From the NCBI GenBank assembly GCA_045537285.1, contig JAZSPC010000048.1, forward strand, positions 1 through 15,999: a DNA stretch of 15,999 nucleotides, given 5' to 3'. Of the stretch, positions 13,523 to 15,999 are shown piece after piece. The position numbers were made by a program, and so were the translations under genes. Below the pieces are notes generated by a model that had not been told where the DNA came from, ran no database searches, and was given only the letters and a program-made list of their open reading frames with translations. Source of the stretch: HGM13634 sp045537285. GTDB taxonomy: Bacteria; Bacillota; Clostridia; TANB77; CAG-508. Numbering within the stretch: the first letter of the stretch is position 1; each line of letters starts with the position of its first letter.

Positions 13523-14785
13523 TTACCAGCCATCGCCGCAACGGTCGCACGTATTGTCTCCATCTTCGTCCAAGTGATCTCCTACACAATAACCACAAGA
13601 ATCACAACTTTCATCGCCATTTTCATCATAATGCCCTGCTGAAAATCCGCAAATATCGCATAATCCATCTCTATCATCGTCCCTACACTCGTAATTCCAG
13701 CTGCCGATGCTTAAATATTCAATACCGCAATTTTCGCAAAGACTGTCAGAATAATGTAGGTGAGCTCCACCCGCTGGCTCACATTCTTGTCTCCAATTTT
13801 TCCAAACATGTTCACATTCATTTCCACAAGTAGTACATTCTCCATCAGTATAACTTGGGTGATTACATTCATATCCACAATCGTCACAAATTCCATAACT
13901 AAAATAATTATGTTTACATATATATCCACAAGCCATACAAGTTCCATCAGAATTTATATCACAGTGCCCACATGAGTATCCACACATAGTACAAACATAA
14001 GACTCGTTATACTCATGGTCTTCTCCAATCAAATCTATACAACATGTACCACAAACACTACAAGTAACATCATATTCATGAGCATAGTCATCTCCTACAT
14101 CGTAAGGGCCATCATTATACGTTGATGTATGTTTACATCTGTATCCACATTTAGTACATTCATCTCCACTCCATTCATGTTCTCCTATACTAGATATTTT
14201 AAAATAATCACACTCTTGGCAAGAATAATACACTTTACACTCTGTGTCTGTTGATTGACATTCTTCATCTAAATTCTCATGTTGGCAAACATTACCACAA
14301 TTATTACATTTTCCTCCGCTATAATCATGGCTATCATATGTATAATCGTTATCAAAGTTCATTCCACATATCTCGCAATAATAGCAAATAAGACAATTCA
14401 TATCATTTTCAGGTTCATATACTTCATCCCAACCAGCTCTGTGTTCACATATCAATCCACATACTGTACATTTTGTTGGATGGTACCCTCCATAAGGCTC
14501 TCCATCTTCGTCTACTCCTAGTTCATCATCCCATCCTCCACCTGTCCATTGGTGTACTGAACATGTTTGTTGATTTAGTTGATTTAAATAATCTACATAT
14601 CCATCTAATATTCCTGCTTCATTCTTTTGTGCTTGATTGTATGCATCTGATGCATTTTGTGCATAGTGCAATATCCCGTCATTTGTTATACTTGATATTG
14701 CTACTGCTGCTAAGATTAATAATACTACTATTGTTATTATTAATGCTACTAAGGTTATACCTTTTTGTTCTTTGGTTCCTTTCAT
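13523..14785 (-). CDS. Prepilin-leader protein with many CxxC/His/Asp metal-ligand repeats (second of pair)
   Basis: The 420-residue protein starts with a prepilin-type leader (KG at 8-9, then ITLVALIITIVVLLILAAVAI) and a short helix (YAQNASDAYNQAQKNEAGILDGY). From about 75 to the end it is an array of short Cys units: about 14 CxxC pairs (KCNNCG, ECTKCG, TCMACG, ICDDCG), many followed by xxC(K/E/Q)H. I count about 46 Cys in all. The last 60 residues hold Asp-rich units (DRDGLCDICG, DENGDESCDSCG, DEDGDNTCDRCG) resembling Ca2+-binding loops joined to zinc-ribbon knuckles. It is probably exported and held at the cell surface, binding Zn2+ or other metals or disulfide-bonded; function unknown. 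ATG at 14785 is chosen (GGAG about 6 nt upstream); the frame extends to a TTG at 14812. It lies downstream of its paralog with no terminator between. Confidence 0.75.
   Translation of the reverse strand: MKGTKEQKGITLVALIITIVVLLILAAVAISSITNDGILHYAQNASDAYNQAQKNEAGILDGYVDYLNQLNQQTCSVHQWTGGGWDDELGVDEDGEPYGGYHPTKCTVCGLICEHRAGWDEVYEPENDMNCLICYYCEICGMNFDNDYTYDSHDYSGGKCNNCGNVCQHENLDEECQSTDTECKVYYSCQECDYFKISSIGEHEWSGDECTKCGYRCKHTSTYNDGPYDVGDDYAHEYDVTCSVCGTCCIDLIGEDHEYNESYVCTMCGYSCGHCDINSDGTCMACGYICKHNYFSYGICDDCGYECNHPSYTDGECTTCGNECEHVWKNWRQECEPAGGAHLHYSDSLCENCGIEYLSIGSWNYECRDDDRDGLCDICGFSAGHYDENGDESCDSCGYCVGDHLDEDGDNTCDRCGDGW
14215..14329. repeat. 115-bp duplicated segment, copy in second Cys-rich gene
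   Basis: This segment closely matches 15234-15348 without gaps. It encodes the shared GNVCQHENLDEECQST-TECK block. The close DNA match inside otherwise diverged repeats points to a recent duplication or gene conversion between the two genes. Confidence 0.8.
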
Positions 14786-14859
14786 TTTTTTCTCCTTTTT
14801 TTGTTTAGACAATTATTTATATAATAGTGCAATTCATTATTAAGTAAATATCATTTTCT

Positions 14860-15813
14860 CTACATAGTTGCATCATAATAATATGAGTTACATGCATCAC
14901 ACGTCTCATCACCATCTTCGTCGATATGTTCTTTACATAAACCACATACATCACACTGTCCATCTGAGTCATCATCTATGTGATTAGAAATGAATCCACA
15001 TACATCACACAACCCGTCTCCATCTTCATCTTCACATTCTCCTATATCCCATGCAGAATCATAATTACAATACTTGCAATATCCATATTGTTCATGCATA
15101 TGGTAACCATCCACTGGTTCACGGTTTATTTCATAAGGCAAATCATTATGGTCGCATACATATCCACAAATATTACATTCTCCTTCTTCCCAACCATGCT
15201 CTTCTTGTGTAGTAGTTTCCCAATAATCACAATCTTGGCAAGAATAATATATTTTACACTCTGTCTCTGTTGATTGACATTCTTCATCTAAGTTCTCGTG
15301 TTGGCAAACATTCCCACACTTTATACATGTTCCTCCGCTATAATCATGTGAATCTGTATAGTAACCACTATCATTGTCGAATAACATTCCACATGAACTA
15401 CAATAATAAGAAACAACACACTCATATTCGTCCCAATATTCCCAAGACTCAATCCAATCACCAGGGTGGTTACATGTCAATCCACATATAGAACATTTTG
15501 TTTCAAGGTAACCTTCTAAATAATCACCCGTTTCTTCGTCTATATCTCCTGTTTCTCCCCATCCTCCACCTGTCCATTGGTGTCCAGGACACATTTTTTG
15601 ATTTTGTTGATCTAGGTAACCTAAATACCCATCTAATATGCCTGCTTCATTTTTTTGTGCTTGGTTGTATGCATCTGCTGCATTTTGTGCATAGCGCAAT
15701 ATTCCATCATTTGTTATACTTGATATCGCTACTGCTGCTAAGATTAATAATACTACTATTGTTATTATTAATGCTATTAATGTTATACCTTTATTTGTTT
15801 TTGTACTTTTCAT
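14860..15813 (-). CDS. Prepilin-leader protein with CxxC/His/Asp metal-ligand repeats (first of pair)
   Basis: The 317-residue paralog of the neighbouring protein has the same layout: prepilin leader (NKGITLIALIITIV), helix (YAQNAADAYNQAQKNEAGILDGY), GHQWTGGGW motif, then Cys units (KCSICGLTCNH, TCIKCGNVCQH, ECNICGYVCDH). The end holds three Asp-rich Cys units (DEDGDGLCDVCG, DDDSDGQCDVCG, DEDGDETCDAC). I count about 27 Cys. It has fewer central units than the 420-residue protein, so the family seems to vary by repeat number. It is predicted to be exported and membrane- or pilus-associated; the ligand and role are unknown. ATG at 15813 follows AAAGGAGG at 6 nt. It is the promoter-proximal gene of the pair. 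Confidence 0.78.
   Translation of the reverse strand: MKSTKTNKGITLIALIITIVVLLILAAVAISSITNDGILRYAQNAADAYNQAQKNEAGILDGYLGYLDQQNQKMCPGHQWTGGGWGETGDIDEETGDYLEGYLETKCSICGLTCNHPGDWIESWEYWDEYECVVSYYCSSCGMLFDNDSGYYTDSHDYSGGTCIKCGNVCQHENLDEECQSTETECKIYYSCQDCDYWETTTQEEHGWEEGECNICGYVCDHNDLPYEINREPVDGYHMHEQYGYCKYCNYDSAWDIGECEDEDGDGLCDVCGFISNHIDDDSDGQCDVCGLCKEHIDEDGDETCDACNSYYYDATM
15234..15348. repeat. 115-bp duplicated segment, copy in first Cys-rich gene
   Basis: Partner of 14215-14329, with the same length and reading frame in the paralogous gene and scattered substitutions. Confidence 0.8.
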
Positions 15814-15828
15814 TTTTATCCTCCTTTG

Positions 15829-15846
15829 TGTACATTCTTATGTACA
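15829..15846. promoter_or_regulatory. Paired TGTACA sites after the promoter, possible operator
   Basis: TGTACA occurs at 15829-15834 and 15841-15846, separated by 6 bp, so the whole 18 bp is an inverted repeat. It begins at the -10 box and covers the transcription start. It could bind a dimeric repressor; none is encoded nearby. Confidence 0.35.
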
Positions 15847-15874
15847 TTGTACTATTACTATTTTTTATTGTCAA
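15846..15874 (-). promoter_or_regulatory. Promoter of the Cys-rich prepilin-like operon
   Basis: TTGACA (15874-15869) and TACAAT (15851-15846) are 17 bp apart, about 33 bp before the first gene. No promoter is obvious in the short gap before the second gene, so both are probably transcribed from here. Confidence 0.7.
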
Positions 15875-15914
15875 TTATTTTTCGACATTTTATTTTTCCA
15901 ATTTTTTCACACAA

Positions 15915-15952
15915 AAAACAGACTCGATTTATATTATTAATCGGTCTGTTTT
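15915..15952 (-). terminator. Terminator of an upstream gene beyond the right edge
   Basis: AAAACAGAC-CGATT type arms (15915-15929 and 15939-15952) form a stem. On the minus strand it is followed by TTTTTTGTG. It probably ends a minus-strand gene coming from outside the window and insulates the Cys-rich operon. Confidence 0.7.
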
Positions 15953-15967
15953 ATATACATTTATATA

Positions 15968-15999
15968 AAGGCTAATTTCATCAGCCTTATTTTTTATAT
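15968..15999. terminator. Second hairpin near the right edge
   Basis: AAGGCT (15968-15973) and AGCCTT (15983-15988) form a 6-bp stem followed on the plus strand by ATTTTTTATAT. No plus-strand gene precedes it, so it may act in the minus direction with a weaker TTTATAT tail. Confidence 0.45.

Noticed and set aside
14786..14812. Nine-codon extension of the second Cys-rich gene to a TTG
   Set aside because: The extension covers the ribosome binding site of ATG 14785, which is well spaced and gives a leader like the paralogs.
13523..15813. Cys-codon periodicity as a CRISPR-like or tandem DNA repeat array
   Set aside because: The repeats are at protein level with variable spacing, and the DNA units are not identical; they are explained by the coding sequence.
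15498..15968. Hydrophobic plus-strand frame of 156 codons and similar frames at 14473-14808 and 1383-1604
   Set aside because: All are antisense to the prepilin leader segments; their Leu-rich translations come from the reverse of AAT/AAC/TAA-rich codons.

Overview
The window is AT-rich DNA from a low-GC Firmicutes-type bacterium, probably a gut-associated member of the Clostridia. This placement is inferred from three things: codon usage, strong AGGAGG-type ribosome binding sites with TTGACA/TATAAT promoters, and the prepilin-like leader KGITLIALIITIV, which is common in that group. TGG encodes Trp and TGA is used as a stop, so the standard code applies. I saw no tRNA, rRNA, CRISPR array or prophage structure. 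Nearly all genes are on the minus strand; only two small genes (7588-7803 and 10256-10465) are on the plus strand.

Left part (1-3740). The end of an IS3-family insertion sequence enters from the left edge (1-141). Next is a surface protein with a prepilin-type N-terminus, an Ig/X2-like module and BspA-type leucine-rich repeats (244-1569). A consensus promoter, an 18-codon leader peptide carrying His-Thr repeats, and an intrinsic terminator lie in front of it, which looks like an attenuator. Upstream are an Rpn-family PD-(D/E)XK nuclease (1858-2700) and a hemolysin III/TrhA-type membrane protein (2949-3623).

Middle part (3743-10520). An overlapping gene pair encodes an asymmetric heterodimeric ABC exporter. 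It shares a palindrome-rich divergent control region with a small Cys-containing protein. Next come two paralogous ParE/RelE-type toxin-antitoxin operons in the same orientation (7961-8441 and 9598-10078). Each is bracketed by the same perfect 16-bp inverted repeat, and together they flank a predicted heavy-metal/manganese efflux permease (8605-9450). A second small plus-strand gene follows.

Right part (10522-15999). A SERCA-like P-type cation ATPase is preceded by a yybP-ykoY (Mn2+) riboswitch with an overlapping terminator. With the nearby permease this suggests a metal-efflux theme. Finally, two tandem paralogous genes encode prepilin-like secreted proteins crowded with CxxC, His and Asp-rich metal-ligand motifs (13523-14785 and 14860-15813). 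They are driven by one consensus promoter at 15846-15874.

The points most worth following up are the inverted-repeat-bounded toxin-antitoxin cassettes, the Cys/His-rich prepilin-like pair, and the leader-peptide attenuator in front of the leucine-rich-repeat gene.
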